Origin: Symbiodinium natans
Lineage: Eukaryota; Sar; Dinophyceae; Suessiales; Symbiodiniaceae
NCBI GenBank assembly: GCA_905221605.1
Contig: CAJNDS010002484.1
Span: 153,188 to 213,187 of the forward strand
Reading direction: 5' to 3'
DNA length: 60,000 nt
The position numbers and the translations under genes were made by a program. Positions 1-12,099 of this stretch are shown here, piece by piece (position 1 is the first letter of the stretch; the number at the start of each line of letters is the position of its first letter). Under the pieces are notes generated by a model. The model had not been told where the DNA came from, ran no database searches, and saw only the letters and a list, made by a program, of their open reading frames with translations.

Positions 1-715
1 ATCTGTTACAAAACGGGGTAAAGATCCAAAGGCCTTCGTGCTGCGATCGCGATGATCAGCAGGGCTCTAAGTTCCCGAAGCAAGGTTAAAAGCAGTGATA
101 ATTATTGGTGCCCTACGAGTACCTTTCGCCCTACGTTATGACTTACGTGAACCTCGAAGTCGAGGCTTCATGTTGCACCCCGTCTACGCTATTATGCGAA
201 GTTCCGGCAAAATTACAGAGGGCACCCTTATTGACAAGGGTTACCCGCAACTATGCGAAGTTCGTGGCCCGGGGATGAAGGAGGGGGGCCAGAGAGCCAA
301 AAACTAAGCATAGTTTCGAATAAGAAACTCCCTGGAGTCCGGCTTGTGTTCATAAATTCCTTTTATAACTTCATTAAAAAAAATCCTTCCACGAGCTGCC
401 CTCATTCGCTTTAGTAGAAATTGTTTCGGTTACCCGCATTTGTCCGCAGGCCCCCTAACCAGGGAGCCAAAAAAGCCTGGAAAGCTTAGACCCTCAAGCT
501 TCAGTAGGCCTCCACTCAACCCTCGACCCCTACCCGCCCTACCCCCAGCCCCGGTTCGCCCTATCGAGGGTGAGCTCAAACCCCAAAACTGTTCGGCCTA
601 AACCCTAAACCCTAAACCGGGGCCCCCAGATACTGAAGCGAGTGCAACATGAGGGCTTTGGTGCGGAAGGCGAGGCTCAGGCTCACAGGGCTCTCATGGA
701 GATTTGGGGGTCTAA
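1..715. other. Non-coding leader stretch, no gene seen
   Basis: No convincing coding region is seen; the only open frame of note (95-307, plus) is short and has no recognisable domain. The stretch becomes C-rich after about 430 and contains scattered single CCCTAAA units near 590-620. Confidence 0.5.
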
Positions 716-1209
716 GGTTTAGGGGTTAGGGTTTAGGGTTTAGGGCTTACGGTTTAGGGTTTAGGGTTTAGGGTTTAGGGTTTAGGGTTTAGGGTTTAGG
801 GTTATCCTTTAGGGGTCGATGGTGCCAGAAGAAGGGTGCATGGCCTCCAGCAATCTCTCCGCGTGTGCCTGAGCCAGGATTCCCCCCCCGTGCCCAGATT
901 CTCCCGAGTCCACTCCCCGAAGCAGCCTTCGAAAGTGTTTCCGGGTTTAGGGTTTAGGGTTTAGGGTTTAGGGTTTAGGGTTTAGGGTTTAGGGTTTAGG
1001 GTTTAGGGTTTAGGGCTTTAGTGGTTAGAAAAAACCTAAACTCAGACCCGAACCCTGCCCAAGCAGCGAGTCGGTCTCAGAACTGCAACTCGAAACTCCG
1101 AGCTATCCAAGCTCCACTTCGAAACCCCCTGACACTCAAACCCTAAACCCCAAACCCCAAACCCCAAACCCCAAACCCCAAAACCCCAAACCCTAAACCC
1201 TAAACCCTC
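716..1209. repeat. TTTAGGG telomere-like blocks, first cluster
   Basis: Three blocks lie close together. Positions 716-803 and about 944-1018 are runs of TTTAGGG on the plus strand. Positions 1138-1207 are the opposite orientation, with CCCCAAA and CCCTAAA variants. Orientation flips within 130 bases, so this is not a simple chromosome end. Short ORFs across these blocks are translations of the repeat. Confidence 0.9.
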
Positions 1210-2355
1210 CTCTGGGTCACTGCCTCGTGACAAACCCCTTCAAAACCCTCAGGCCCTGCCAAACCCTGCAGGCCCCACCCAAACCCCCCCCCAAACCAAA
1301 GCCCGAACTTCAGCCCCTGAAATCTTACCAGACAAGCCTGAAAGGCCCTTTTAGGGCTTCGGGCGCAGGGCATAGGGTTTAGGGTTTCGGTTTGGGGGTT
1401 TGGGGTCAAAAGCTCAGGGCAGTTTTGAAATACGAGGCACCACCCTGAGCCCCCCTCAACCCCGAAAACCCTAAACCCCAACCAAAGAAAATGAGAGGTC
1501 ACGAAACTTTGAGGCGACGGCCGCAGGGCAGGCGCTGACGACAGCGCTGCACATCACAGCGTTGCGGGGCAAGGCCTATGTAAGAGGGGTCGTGCTTAGA
1601 GCTTCCGTGCTTGGGACTCATTGCTTGGGAGGGAAGTTTGCCCTTTGAGGTACTTGGGAATAGCAGGGTCCACGACACCTTTGACCTCAGAAAGACCAGA
1701 AGACCAGAAGGACCAGAAGGACCAGAGGACCAAGCGCCTGACACAGCGTGACAACAAGGTCTGGGCGGCTACTTCTGTTAAGAAACAAAGAAAGAAGCGG
1801 GACCCTAAGCCCGAAAAATCTGCAACATTTCTATGACCTTAACCCTTACACCAAGTCCAGACCTCAGGCTTGGAACACGGGTTCAGATTGCGAGGCGGAG
1901 GTCTGAGGAGAGGAGTTTGGGGGGGGGGGGGGGGGGGCTCACTCACGATCATGGGGGCCTCGAAGACTTCGCACGAGAACCGCTGAGCCGCGGGCCAACT
2001 CCCCGTGCGCGTAGAGGTGCAGTGCCTGCAGGCGCTTCTGCGCAGAAACCCTGATCAAATCGAACAAAAGGAGCACCCTCCTACTCGCCCCCCCCCCTTC
2101 TACCTAGTTAAGATTCTTCCGTCGCTCCCTATATAAAGATGGCAGTCGTGGACCCGATGAGGACATCGTCAAAGCCATGTTCGAAACACGCCTGCATCTG
2201 CAATTCAACTCGAGGCCTGTACACGACACACATCCTGCAGAAGTCCCCGACCTTACCGTACATGAATCTCGAGCCCTTGCAACTTACTGCGGGCCAAATA
2301 TTCGCAACCGCAGGTGCTACACTCTCAGCCGCCTTAAATCCCCTAAGTGCTTCTC
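1210..2355. other. Unique non-coding DNA with an 18-20 base G homopolymer
   Basis: A poly-G run lies at about 1918-1937. Isolated telomere-like units occur near 1376-1388 and 1469. No credible gene is visible on either strand; open frames are short and lack domains. Confidence 0.45.
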
Positions 2356-2515
2356 CCCTAAACCCTAAACCCTAAACCCTAAACCCTGAACCCTGAACCC
2401 TGAACCCTAAACCCTATAGAAACCTTAAACCCTAAACCCTAAACCCTAACCCTAAACCCTAGCCCTAAACCCTAAACCCTATATAAACCTTAAACCCTAA
2501 ACCCTAAACCCTTAC
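2356..2515 (-). repeat. CCCTAAA array with CCCTGAA variants
   Basis: CCCTAAA units are mixed with CCCTGAA and two short interruptions reading TATAGAAACC and TATATAAACC. The strand with TTTAGGG is minus here. Confidence 0.9.
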
Positions 2516-2580
2516 CCCAGCCTCCCTCCATCGACGAGCCTGCCCACAGGCAGAGATGGCCTCGGCCAGCACTTCAATGG

Positions 2581-2769
2581 TACTTGGAGGTTCAGGGTTT
2601 AGGGTTTAGGGTTTTGGGTTTAAGGTTTAGGGTTTAGGGTTTAGGACTACTTGGAGGTTCATGGGCAGCTATAAGGGGGGTTATAAGCAGGGTAACTGCA
2701 ATTATAACTGGCGATAACGTTTTTTAGGGTACTTATAACCCTACATATAACTGCCCACGAACCTTCGAG
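2581..2769. repeat. MITE-like hairpin element with a telomeric insert in its terminus
   Basis: The 14-mer TACTTGGAGGTTCA occurs at 2581-2594 and again at 2648-2661. Between them is a 53-bp TTTAGGG-type array (2595-2647). From 2648 to 2769 runs a short repeat of a family seen elsewhere: it opens CTTGGAGGTTCATGGG, contains several TTATAA(G) steps and closes with the inverted CCCACGAACCTTCGAG. The structure reads as a hairpin repeat whose first 14 bases were duplicated around a telomere-like insert. Confidence 0.7.
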
Positions 2770-4277
2770 CAGCGGCAAAGCGAGCTGTCGCTTTGAAGGT
2801 TCCGTAAGACATTCGGGTTGAGGGCTCAGGGGTTTTGGACTTAGTTTTGAGGGCTCAGGGTCTGGGGTTGATAGGTTTAGGGGTTTAGTTTCTGTTTTGT
2901 CTCGGGGTTGGGGGCTTCAAGAGACTTGGGCTTTTCAGGGCGCTTAGGGCTCAAAAGGGTGTCTGTAAAGACTTCCTTGCCCTTGGCTGAAGGGGACAGA
3001 AGCTTCGCGTCCCCAACTGGTTCCAAAAAAGTAGCCGGGCGCCAAAAATGGGCCCTGGATTGTGGATTTCAAAAAAAACATAAGGTTGCCTAGTTTGGAT
3101 CCCAGATTAAGAAGCCAGTTCTGCTCGGTCGTGAGCAAAACAACCTCTTACTCAGTTCTGTTCTACGTTTTGCCAGTCTTCCTCAAAATTTCGAAGAATA
3201 GCAAGAAGAAGGTGCGGCAAGGTCTTATTTGGAACCGGAACTTTCTCTAACCATAAGGTTATCTAACGTGTCCTACGTTTTCTGAAATTTTCGGGCCCTG
3301 AAAATGGATCCTTGTGACGGGGCCGCATGGTGTTGCGTTTTCAAGCATGTCTGGGACGTGCAGGCCTTTGCCAGCCAATTTCTTGGTTGCACAGCAGTCC
3401 ATCTGCGTTCCAGTGCACGACATGCAGCTTGCGCCAGTGTGGCGTCCGAGTGCAATGTGCAGTTGGTAGTTTTATTGAAAGCGGACGCATCAGCAGCACA
3501 GTGGCCGGTCTATTTGCGACAAGGTAGGACAGAGAACTACCCGAGCAATAAGCACGAAAAGAAACAGAAAAAAGCAGCAACACCAGAACATCAACCCATT
3601 CAAAACCCTAAACCCTGCACCCTAAGCCCTGAACCCTGAACCCTAAACCCTGGACTTTAACTTGGAGCAACCCCCCCCCATGGCAGATACTCCGACCTTC
3701 GTGCCAGAGCATCGACTTCGGACTTGCCGGTCTGTAGGGCTTCTTGGGGTTTAAGGTTTAGGGTTTAGTGTTTAGGGTTTAGGGTTTAGGGTTTAGGGTT
3801 TTAGGGCGCTGGGGTTCCCTTGAGCTGCTCGAGGAGTTCGGAGCTTCTGGCGCAGTCCGAAAGACTCAACATCTAGCCCAAAAACCCAAGAATCTCCAAG
3901 CCTGGCCCTCAGGCTGAGGGCAGCTCAGCTCCCAGGAGCACTTGGCTAAGTTGCACTCCGGAGTCCTTCCCCGAGGCTTGGGGTGACTTCGGTAAGGGGG
4001 GGGGAGAGGGTTTCTGGCGGTTTTGGGGGGAAACCCTAAACCCTGAACCCTATTTAAACTCGAAACCGCGTTTAGGGTCAAGGGTCTATGGGTTCGGGTT
4101 TGGGTTCGTGATTCAGGGATTCAGGGGTTCGGGTTCAGGGTTTTATAGTTTACAGGGTCCAGGGCTTGGGTTACGTGTTCAGGGTGTGTCACATGTTCCG
4201 TGCACACCACGACACGGGACGTTTTGTGGCAGGAGCCGAGGCTCACATTTCCTCCCAACCCGCCGACCCCAATCTCG
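2770..4277. other. Non-coding DNA with small telomere-like blocks
   Basis: Degenerate CCCTAAA/CCCTGAA units occur at about 3602-3650 and a TTTAGGG block at 3747-3807. From 4020 to 4170 the sequence drifts through GGGTTCAGGG/GGGTTTAGGG-like variants. Open frames of 60-111 codons around 2900-3640 overlap on both strands and have no recognisable domain. Confidence 0.45.
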
Positions 4278-4371
4278 GGCTTAGGGTTTAGGGTTTAGGG
4301 TTTAGGGTTTAGGGTTTAGGGTTTAGGGTTTAGGGTTTAGGGTTTAGGGTTTAGGGTTTAGGGTTTAGGGT
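4278..4371 (+). repeat. Perfect TTTAGGG array, about 13 units
   Basis: Near-perfect tandem TTTAGGG with no internal variants. It is flanked by unique sequence without an obvious flanking duplication. Confidence 0.95.
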
Positions 4372-4852
4372 TTCCATGGGTTTCTGGCTGAGGGCCTAGG
4401 ATTTCTACATGTTTGTCAGGATGCCCTCACAGACAGTACACCACAATCCCAATGCCAGTATTGTGGGGCTCGGTCTGCCACAGATGCTATGGCTCCATAC
4501 CAGATCCTGAGGATTGCTCACCTGAGTACCTCTGACCCATCGCTCTTCAGATGGCGTGGCTTACTTCTAGATCCCAAGGGCTGTGCACCTCGGACGCAAA
4601 AGTTGAGGCTCGGATGCAGTGGGGGGTGGAGAAGCCCCGGAACATGAAATCCGAAAATCCCCCCAAAGCCCTGCAACATACCTACGCACACCCAACATAG
4701 AAAACAAAAACAGTCGTACCTAGACAAAGCTCACGAACAGCCCTTTCAGCAAGCCCGAGCCACGCCTTGCGACTCACTGCATCCCCAGCTCGACCCGAAC
4801 TGCACCAAGTCGAGCCCCTTGAGAACGTGAACCCCCTCCAAAACCCCTAGGA

Positions 4853-5190
4853 CCCCAAACCCTAAACCCTAAACCCTAAACCCTAAACCCTAAACCCTAA
4901 ACCCTAAACCCTAAACCCCAAACCCTACCAGCAAAACCCACCACACCAGAGACGGCTCGGAGCAGGCGAATCCTTGGCGCGGCCGAGGAGGTACAGCGCC
5001 CAAGGCCAGGCCTTCCCAGGCTTCGGCGCAATTCTCGCTCGATCTTTTGGAAATCCGGACAGAAAAGGAGAAGAAGGATGAAGCTGCCACAGACCAAAAC
5101 CCTGAAACTTTAAACCCTAAACCCTAAACCCCTTAAACCCTTAACCCTAAACCCTGAACCCCCCTAAACCCTCAAACCCTAAAACCGCAG
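4853..5190 (-). repeat. CCCTAAA arrays
   Basis: CCCTAAA units run at 4853-4927, and degenerate CCCTAAA/CCCCTTAAA/CCCTCAAA units at about 5105-5188. About 175 bases of unique DNA separate them. Confidence 0.9.
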
Positions 5191-6186
5191 AACAGCACCC
5201 GCGGCCTCCCCATCCGGTGCCCGTGCGCAGGCTCCTGGGGGCAGCTCACTAGGATGGCTTTTTTTTGAAGGGACTCTTACCTTGCACTCCGTTAAGGTTG
5301 CGCCCTCGGGTTTGGGGACCCGTGTTAAAGATGCTCCAAGGGAATGTAAGGGCCTTAGGAGGAGTATGTATTCGGGGAACCTCTTAGGGGGTTACATCCG
5401 TAAGGGTCCGAGTACGAACGCGCTTGACAGAGCAAGCTCGGACCCCTGCCTGAAGCCCCCGAAACACCCTCAAAACCTTGATCGAAGCCCCCGACATCCC
5501 AAAACCCCACCGAGACTCCCAACAAGAACCTAAGCCCCTAGACCCCTAATTAAACCATAAACCCCAAGAGAGCTCAAAAACAAAAACTAAACCCCTGAAG
5601 CCTCAAACCCTAAATCCCAAAAGAGCCCAAAAAAAAGCCCAAAGCCCTTCAAAACTAAACCCTAAACCCTAAACCCCTAAACCCCGAAAAGCCCCCCCCC
5701 CCCCCCCAAAAAAAAAAGCCCAAAGCCCTTCAAGCCCCCGAGTCGCAGGCCGATCGCGGCACCGAAAGCGACGACGTCAAGACGAAGAGCTGACCCTCGT
5801 TCCCGAGGCGTGGGTTTGCTTAGGGTTTAGGGCTACGGGTTTAGGGTTTAGGGCTAAGGGTTTAGGGTTTAGGGATCTTTTAGGGTTTGGCGGGCTCTGG
5901 CAGTAGAAGTTTTAAATTGGTCAAGTCCCGGGACTTGGGTTTGTTTAGGGTTTAGGGTTTAGAGTTTTGGGTTTTGGGGTTTTGGTGGGGGCTTTGGGCG
6001 TAGAAGTTTTAAATTAGCAGGCCCCAAACTGAACATGTAGGCCCAGAAGAAGGTGGGGGGGTTTGGGGCTTCGGGATGTTGGAGAGCTGAGGCCTTACAT
6101 GCCCCCCCCCCTCAAAAAACAAACGCCGAACATGGACATATGACGTAGGGTTTATATTCCTTGTATCCCCAAAAGGACACCCAATA

Positions 6187-6223
<37 letters not shown>

Positions 6224-7289
6224 GCGCTCACCAATATTAAAAAGGAACCTTATACACACCCACCAATAACAGTCGTATAAACCCTAGTTCGTTTGTAGAA
6301 GCTCGGACTTGCAGACATACGCACACGGCAATGATGGCAACGCGGACTATCATCACCATAGGCCAAGCGTGCGCCAAACCTAAATCTCCCAAACCCTACT
6401 TTAAAAAACACAAAATGTCTATATATATATATATATATATATAAGTAAAAATAAATAGCAAAATAAATAAATTCAAAAAAGTATATAAACTGCGCCTTAA
6501 GCCCTGATGCCAGGCCTTCGGCCCGGAGCAGCAGCCGGAGGGCCTCGGGCCATTGGCCGCACAAGCCTGGGGAGGGGCGTTTTTCTGGGGCTTAGGGCTT
6601 AAGGCTCAGGGCTCAGGGTTCAGGGTTCAGGGGTCAGGGCTCAGGGCTCAGGGTTCAGGGTTCAGGGTTTAGGGTTTAGGGGTTTAGGGTTTCGAGTTTA
6701 GGGCTTCGGCTGCGGTCATGGGCACGTCAGATGCATAGGGACCGAACGCCTCAACCCACCACCCTGCGGGGCTCGGGGCTTCGGGCCTAAACCCTAAGCC
6801 CTAAACTCTAAACCCTAAACCCCAAACCTTTTTTTGTTTTGCAGGACACCCTTTATGCCGATACCCCGAAAAAACTCCTGGCTTGGCCGAGGTCCTGGCC
6901 AAGCCGCTTCACCTGAAGCGGGCAAAAAGAAGAAGGGGTTGCAGTGGCCATGGAGCAAAAGGGAACCATCGGGGTTTAGGGTTTAAGGTTTAGGGTTCAG
7001 GGTTCAGGGTTTAGGGATTAGGGTCTAGGGTTTAGGGTTTCGGGTTTCAGGTTTAGGGTTTAGGGACACCGCAGCTGGTTCAGCCTCTCGGGTGGTCTCT
7101 CGAAGGTCCGGGGGGTCGAAGGCGGAGGGGCAGGCCGCCATATGGAAGCGGCTGCATGCCGGCAAGGCTCCTTGGTGCGGCCCTGGGGGGTGCCACAAGG
7201 GCTCCACCTTCCCATAGCCATGCCGCAGAGAGCCCAAGAATCACTGTGATTCAGGAGTCCCACCTCTCAGAAAGGAGCCTCAAAGACCT
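5191..7289. other. Mixed non-coding DNA with telomere-like blocks and AT microsatellites
   Basis: TTTAGGG blocks lie near 5820-5875 and 5945-5990, a degenerate GGGCTCAGGGTTCAGGG series at 6596-6710, and variant units at 6974-7068. A poly-C/poly-A junction lies near 5693-5718. (AT)n tracts lie at 6183-6223 and 6419-6443. No gene is supported. Confidence 0.5.
6145..6267 (+). repeat. Dispersed repeat, copy 1 (second copy at 30,512)
   Basis: Starting at GTAGGGTTTATATT, this stretch matches 30,512-30,600 closely: same order of CCCCAAAAGG, CACCC, CTCACCAAT and TTAAAA(A)GGAACCT. This copy has an expanded (AT)n tract where the other has only TATATACA. It probably represents an old mobile repeat; no terminal inverted repeat or target duplication was resolved. 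Confidence 0.7.
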
Positions 7290-9114
7290 CAACCCTAAAC
7301 CCTAAACCCTACACCCTAAACCCTAAACTCTAAATGCAAGTGTAAGATAGGCTTGGGAAGAGATCTCCCTTATATTTTCTGGGGTCTTGGGCTCCCTGGG
7401 CTCCCGCAACAGCTGCCGGAATAGATCGTAGGGTTTAGGGTTTAGGGTTTAGGGTTTAGGGTTTAGGGTTTAGGGTTTTTGGTTTAGGGTTTGGGGTTTG
7501 GGGTTTAGGGTTTGGGGTTTGGGGTTTAGGGTTGCAAGTTTTGGGGTTCCTGAGTTTAGGGCAGCTTAGGTTTCAGGGTGTTTGGGCTTTGAGGGCTTTA
7601 TAGGGTCTGTTGTTGAGGGTTTAGGGTTTAAGGCTTTAAGGCTTTCAGAGCTTTGTCCGCTGCTGGCTGACATTTTGAAGATCCAACAAAGCTCAAGCAA
7701 GCTGTGGCGGGGCTGCTGCGTGCTTCCTCTGGTCGTTACATGGCACCACAAGCCGACAGCAGGAACTAACAGGACATGCTCTTGCAAATGGTCATGAAAA
7801 CATGTAGGGGCTACACACCCTCCATCGAGCCGGCCATGGGTGGGCAGATGTGGGCAAGGCGAGCCTGATATCATCCCAGTTTCCACTAGAAATCGAAACT
7901 TGGTAAGCAAGCTGGGGGCTTAGGGTTTAGGGTTTAGAGTTTAGGGCTTAGGGCTTAGGGTTTAGGTTTAAGGCTAAGCGACCTGGCACCCCTCATCCCG
8001 CAGAGCTCACCCTGCGCGACGGCCGGCCTCCAAAACCCGGCTTCGGGCCCGAACCCCCAAAACCCCTAAAACCCCCGCGTGAGGACATGAGTGAAAGAGT
8101 GAGAGAAAAGGGAGAGAGAGAACGCACACGGGCTAGTATTAATATCGTTTCGCCCGTGTCATTCTATTCTTATTATCTTCACGGGCACATATTATCTTTA
8201 CTAGCCCGTGTTCATAGTGTTCATGTGTGCGCTCTTTCCACGATCATCTTTTATTTGGATTAATTTATAGTTTTCATATTTGGTCTAGAGATTTATTAAG
8301 AGAATTCACTAAAAATATGAAGTCTTATTAATAATTTTTTTCTTCTTTTTGGGGGTTTTCTAGTTTCTGAAGCTCTATTATTTGTATCCTTCTTTTGGAC
8401 ATCTTTTCATTTATTATCTTGTCCAACTTTTCCTAAGCCCCTAAACACCCCTAAACACCCCCAAACACCCCTAAACACCCCTAAACACCCTAATCCCTCA
8501 GTCCTAAACCCTAAACCCTAAACCCTAAACCCGAAACCCTAAACCCTAAAACCCTAAACCCCGAAGCCCCGAGTGGAGGGGGCACTGCCGGCCGCAGTCC
8601 CTGGCAGCCTCGGCCGGAAGGTTCATGGGGTCCCGCAGCCGGCCCTAAACCGTTTAGGGTTTTGGGTGTAGGGTTTAGGGTTTAGGGTTTAGGCGGTTTA
8701 GGGTTTAGGGTTTAGGGTTTAGGGTTTAAGGCATCTCAGACGTTCGGGCTCAGGGGGCAGACGCAGGCTTGATAGGGTTTGGGGCTTCACGTTTTAGGGG
8801 GGAAGGGGGGAAGGGGGGAAGGGGGGAAGGGGGGAAGGTGGGGGAAGGGGGAGGAGGGAGGCGGAAGAGGAGGAGGAAGGGAAGGGACTTGATCTACTAT
8901 TTGTTTAAAACCCCTCAAAACATTGAAAGATAATGATCCCTATATTGGCCTTATGAGCAAGAATATTTCCATTGTGGGGGTGTTCTTAAGCAGAGAGCAG
9001 CGAGTTGCCCCCAATCAAGAAACGCACGGGTATCGAGCCGTGCAATCGAAGTCGTGTCTGAAGAAAGCCCAGACCTAAATCTGAAACTTAACAAGGGAGG
9101 GCTTCTAAATCCTA
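7290..9114. repeat. Telomere-like blocks interspersed with an AT-rich island
   Basis: Blocks occur at 7290-7335 (CCCTAAA), 7430-7544 (TTTAGGG grading into GTTTGGG), 7916-7975, 8433-8570 (CCCCTAAACA decamers then CCCTAAA) and 8650-8728. A (GGGGGGAA)n stretch lies at about 8800-8840. Positions 8240-8430 are unusually AT-rich for this window. Open frames at 7566-7910 have no domain and overlap on both strands. Confidence 0.75.
8125..8206. repeat. Inverted repeat built on CACGGGCTAGTA
   Basis: CACGGGCTAGTA near 8127 is followed about 60 bases later by its reverse complement TACTAGCCCGTG. Inner GCCCGTG/CACGGGC pairs give a nested stem. It sits at the edge of the AT-rich island and may be a hairpin terminus of an unidentified repeat. 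Confidence 0.6.
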
Positions 9115-9252
9115 AATTCTAAACCCTAAAACCCTAAAACCCTAAAACCCTAAAACCCTAAAACCCTAAAACCCTAAAACCCTAAAACCCTAAAACCCTA
9201 AAACCCTAAAACCCTAAAACCCTAAAACCCTAAAACCCTAAAACCCTAAACC
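9115..9252 (-). repeat. (CCCTAAAA)n octamer array, TTTTAGGG dialect
   Basis: About sixteen nearly perfect copies of AAAACCCT, an 8-bp unit with four T's on the G-rich strand. That is the TTTTAGGG form known as the Chlamydomonas-type telomere repeat, whereas most arrays here are the 7-bp TTTAGGG form. The unit is uniform, so it expanded as an octamer rather than by random drift of single units. Confidence 0.95.
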
Positions 9253-9379
9253 TTCGGGTTTGAGGTTCAGGGCGACCCCAACCCAAGGCCCAAGGCTGTC
9301 AGGAAAGATTGGGCTGCCCGGCTGGGCGCAGCTGGTCTGTGCGATCGCGAAGGCCTCTGCACAGGCGGGGAAGCAGGAT

Positions 9380-9465
9380 CTAGGGTTTAGGGTTTAGGGT
9401 TTAGGGTTTAGGGTTTAGGGTTTAGGGTTTACGGTTTACGGTTTACGGTTTACGGTTTCGGGTTC
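9380..9465 (+). repeat. TTTAGGG array ending in TTTACGG units
   Basis: About eight TTTAGGG units pass directly into four TTTACGG units, showing local amplification of a point variant. Confidence 0.9.
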
Positions 9466-10268
9466 AGGTTGGTTAGAGAGGTTCAGGTTGCTCAGGGGTT
9501 CAGCAGGGTTTTGGGGGGTTCAAGATGGCCACGATTTGCCATTCCCTTTGCAAGCAGAGCTCCCTAGCAGGGGGACCCTTACCTTTGGGGTTCAAGGCTG
9601 AGGGCTTTAGGCTTAGGGTGTCGAGCTCGGGTATGGCTCCCCAGGTCAAGAGGAGTTTTCGCCTAAAAGGAGAGCTCATGGAGGTTGGCTAGGAGCGCGA
9701 AACTTGAAGACCAGAAACCCTAAACTTCCCCAACCCTAGGACTGAAACCACAAGCCAGGATCATCTTCCGTGTCTCTGGCCATCATGACGATGTCCAGGC
9801 CAAGGTTTGCAAGCAGCCAGGCCTGATCGCGTTTAGGGGTTTACGGTTTACGCTCCACCCAGGCTATGGAGTTGGAGCTTGGAGCTCAGAGCGTTGGGAG
9901 TTAGAGCTTGAAGCTTGAGCTCCTTAGGAATTCTGGGCCTTTAGGGGTTTAGGGTTTAGGGTTTAGGGTTTAGGGTTTTGGGCCTTTAGGAGTGTTGTGG
10001 GGTCCATGGCATTCGGGGTGTATCGTGCTTTGGGGGACTCAAACACAGCCTGGATAAAACCCTACAAGCCTTGTGATGCAGGAGAAACCCTGAACCCTGT
10101 TACACGCCGAAAAACCCCGGCGGCCCTTTACCAGAAACGCGAGGAAAAGAAGAACCTAAACATGTTCACCACTCTACAATCCCCATATTTTAGGGGCCTG
10201 GGTTGTTCTGGTATAATTACGAAGGGACAACAAGGGAATACCGCTCGTAATCATTCCGGCCCCTATAT
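9466..10268. other. Unique non-coding DNA, one small TTTAGGG block
   Basis: A TTTAGGG block lies at about 9942-9985. The open frame 9997-10302 (plus, 101 codons) has no recognisable domain and runs into the MITE that follows. No gene is supported. Confidence 0.4.
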
Positions 10269-10455
10269 TTGGAGGTTCATGGCCCTTACTAACCAATTCT
10301 AACTGCACTTATCACCCACCTATAAGCCCCTTGAGTGCCCCAATGTGGTTATATTATAACCACACTAGGGCACTTAAGGGGCTTATAAGTGGACTTGTAA
10401 TAAGTACAGTTATAAGTACAGTTATAATTGGTTCATAAGTACCATGAACCTCCAA
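10269..10455. mobile_element. Palindromic MITE, TTGGAGGTTCATGG family (copy A)
   Basis: This 187-bp element is close to self-complementary over its whole length. It opens TTGGAGGTTCATGG and closes CCATGAACCTCCAA; internally ACCAATTCTAACTG pairs with CAGTTATAATTGGT, and GGGGCTTATA pairs with TATAAGCCCC. Related copies with the same ends lie at 38,908-39,047 and 40,812-40,950. It encodes nothing and would need a transposase in trans. The target duplication is not clear. Confidence 0.8.
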
Positions 10456-10555
10456 GATATTAGGATTGTCGATCTAAGACCCCTATGGGACAGCGGCTCT
10501 GGCTCTCCTGGGGGCCCTTTTGGCGGGTTGAGCGCAAGGCTTTGGGCCTTCTTTT

Positions 10556-10775
10556 GTGGGTTTAGGGTTTAGGGTTTAGGGTTTAGGGTTTAGGGTTTAG
10601 GGTTTAGGGTTTAGGGTTTAGGGTTTAGGGTTTAGGGTTTAGGGTTTAGGGTTTAGGGTTTAGGATCCCAGAATGCCTCCTGAACGGCTTAGGGGCTGGG
10701 GCTTGAGCCCCAAAACCCTAAGCCTTAAACCCTAAACCCTAAACCCCAAACCCCAAACCCTAAACCCTAAATTCG
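10556..10775. repeat. TTTAGGG array (15 units) then inverted CCCTAAA block
   Basis: Positions 10,556-10,664 hold a near-perfect TTTAGGG array on plus. After about 50 bases a CCCTAAA/CCCCAAA block follows at 10,715-10,775 in the opposite orientation. Confidence 0.93.
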
Positions 10776-10892
10776 GGGTTCACAGTTCAGGGCTTCTAGG
10801 GTCTCGAAGAGATTCGAAGAGCACTGCCGCGGCTCGGGCCAGATAGATGCGGAGGTGCGTCTCGATCTGCTGCCTGGCGCCACATCTGAGTG

Positions 10893-11138
<246 letters not shown>

Positions 11139-11675
11139 GGGGCTCAGGGCTCAGGGGTTTGGGGCTTTTGGGGGGGAGGGGGGTCTTTTCATGTTTAAGC
11201 CATCCGAAGCACGCGGTCCCAAGAGGCACTCCACCAAACAGGTCACAAGAACCTGCCTTCCCAGACGCTTGGGCATGCTTTGTTCGGGCACAAGAAGTCC
11301 ACGCCTTCAAGCCCTAAACCCTGAACCACAAATCTTGAGCTTGAGGCAGAGGTGGGATCTGAGAGTGTTCAGGAACTTTCGCGAGACCCTGCTTGAAGGT
11401 TTGTGGGTAGGATCAGTGGACCCCAAACCCTCATAACACCAAACCGCACGCCCCGAGAGCCCCCGCGACAGATACCAGCCCAGCATCTCCCAAAAGAGCT
11501 TGGTGTTTGGGGGCCCCGGGGTTTGTTTGGGGGCCCCGGGGTTTCAGGGCCATCCGCCACGCCAGCTGAGATTCTAGGTGCCTCGAAAACCCCCCACTCC
11601 AAACCCTGAACCTTCTAACCTTAGAACCCTCCCCGAACCCTAAACCCTCAACATCCCCCCCAAAAAAAATTAAAC
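11139..11675. other. Non-coding DNA before the first retroelement
   Basis: Overlapping open frames on both strands have no domain. The phrase GTTTGGGGGCCCCGGGGTTT is partly duplicated in tandem at about 11,504-11,543. No gene is supported. Confidence 0.4.
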
Positions 11676-11680
11676 ATCAA

Positions 11681-11896
11681 AGTTGAAAGACTCAAAACTC
11701 TGATGCCTGAGCTAAGGGAACAAGGCAACAAGAGGGAGAACCACAAAGGGTTGGGGATCAACACAGCCCTCGACCCTACGTACAACCCGCTTTCAGAGCG
11801 GCCCTTTTTCATCTTGAGCCAAAAAGGTGACGGCAGGTCGTAGTCCTGGTCTGCACAACATGACTATACAAGGAGGATACCCGTAAATTAACAACT
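11681..11896 (-). repeat. 3' LTR of the 5.4-kb element
   Basis: It is identical to 16,866-17,081. It carries the spliced-leader-like 22-mer at 11,813-11,834 (minus). The flanking GAAGGGGGG (minus strand, about 11,897-11,905) is in the expected place for the polypurine tract. Confidence 0.92.
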
Positions 11897-12099
11897 CCCC
11901 CCTTCATGTTTGCAGACTCTCAAGTCCTAGAGCTCATTTGAAGCTCGATTCTGGACTTCAGGAAGCAACAGCTACGAGCTCAACTCTGCAGCCAAACCTA
12001 CTGTCGATTGAAGTACAGGCTTAGCCATGTACAAATTGAATCCAGTATCTCAGGTGATCAGGCTGAAACGCAGACTCAATAAACCTTTAAGGTAATTCT

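Noticed and set aside
716-1020. A true chromosome end
   Set aside because: Arrays are short, flip orientation, and are followed by 59 kb of similar interstitial blocks. None reaches the window edge.
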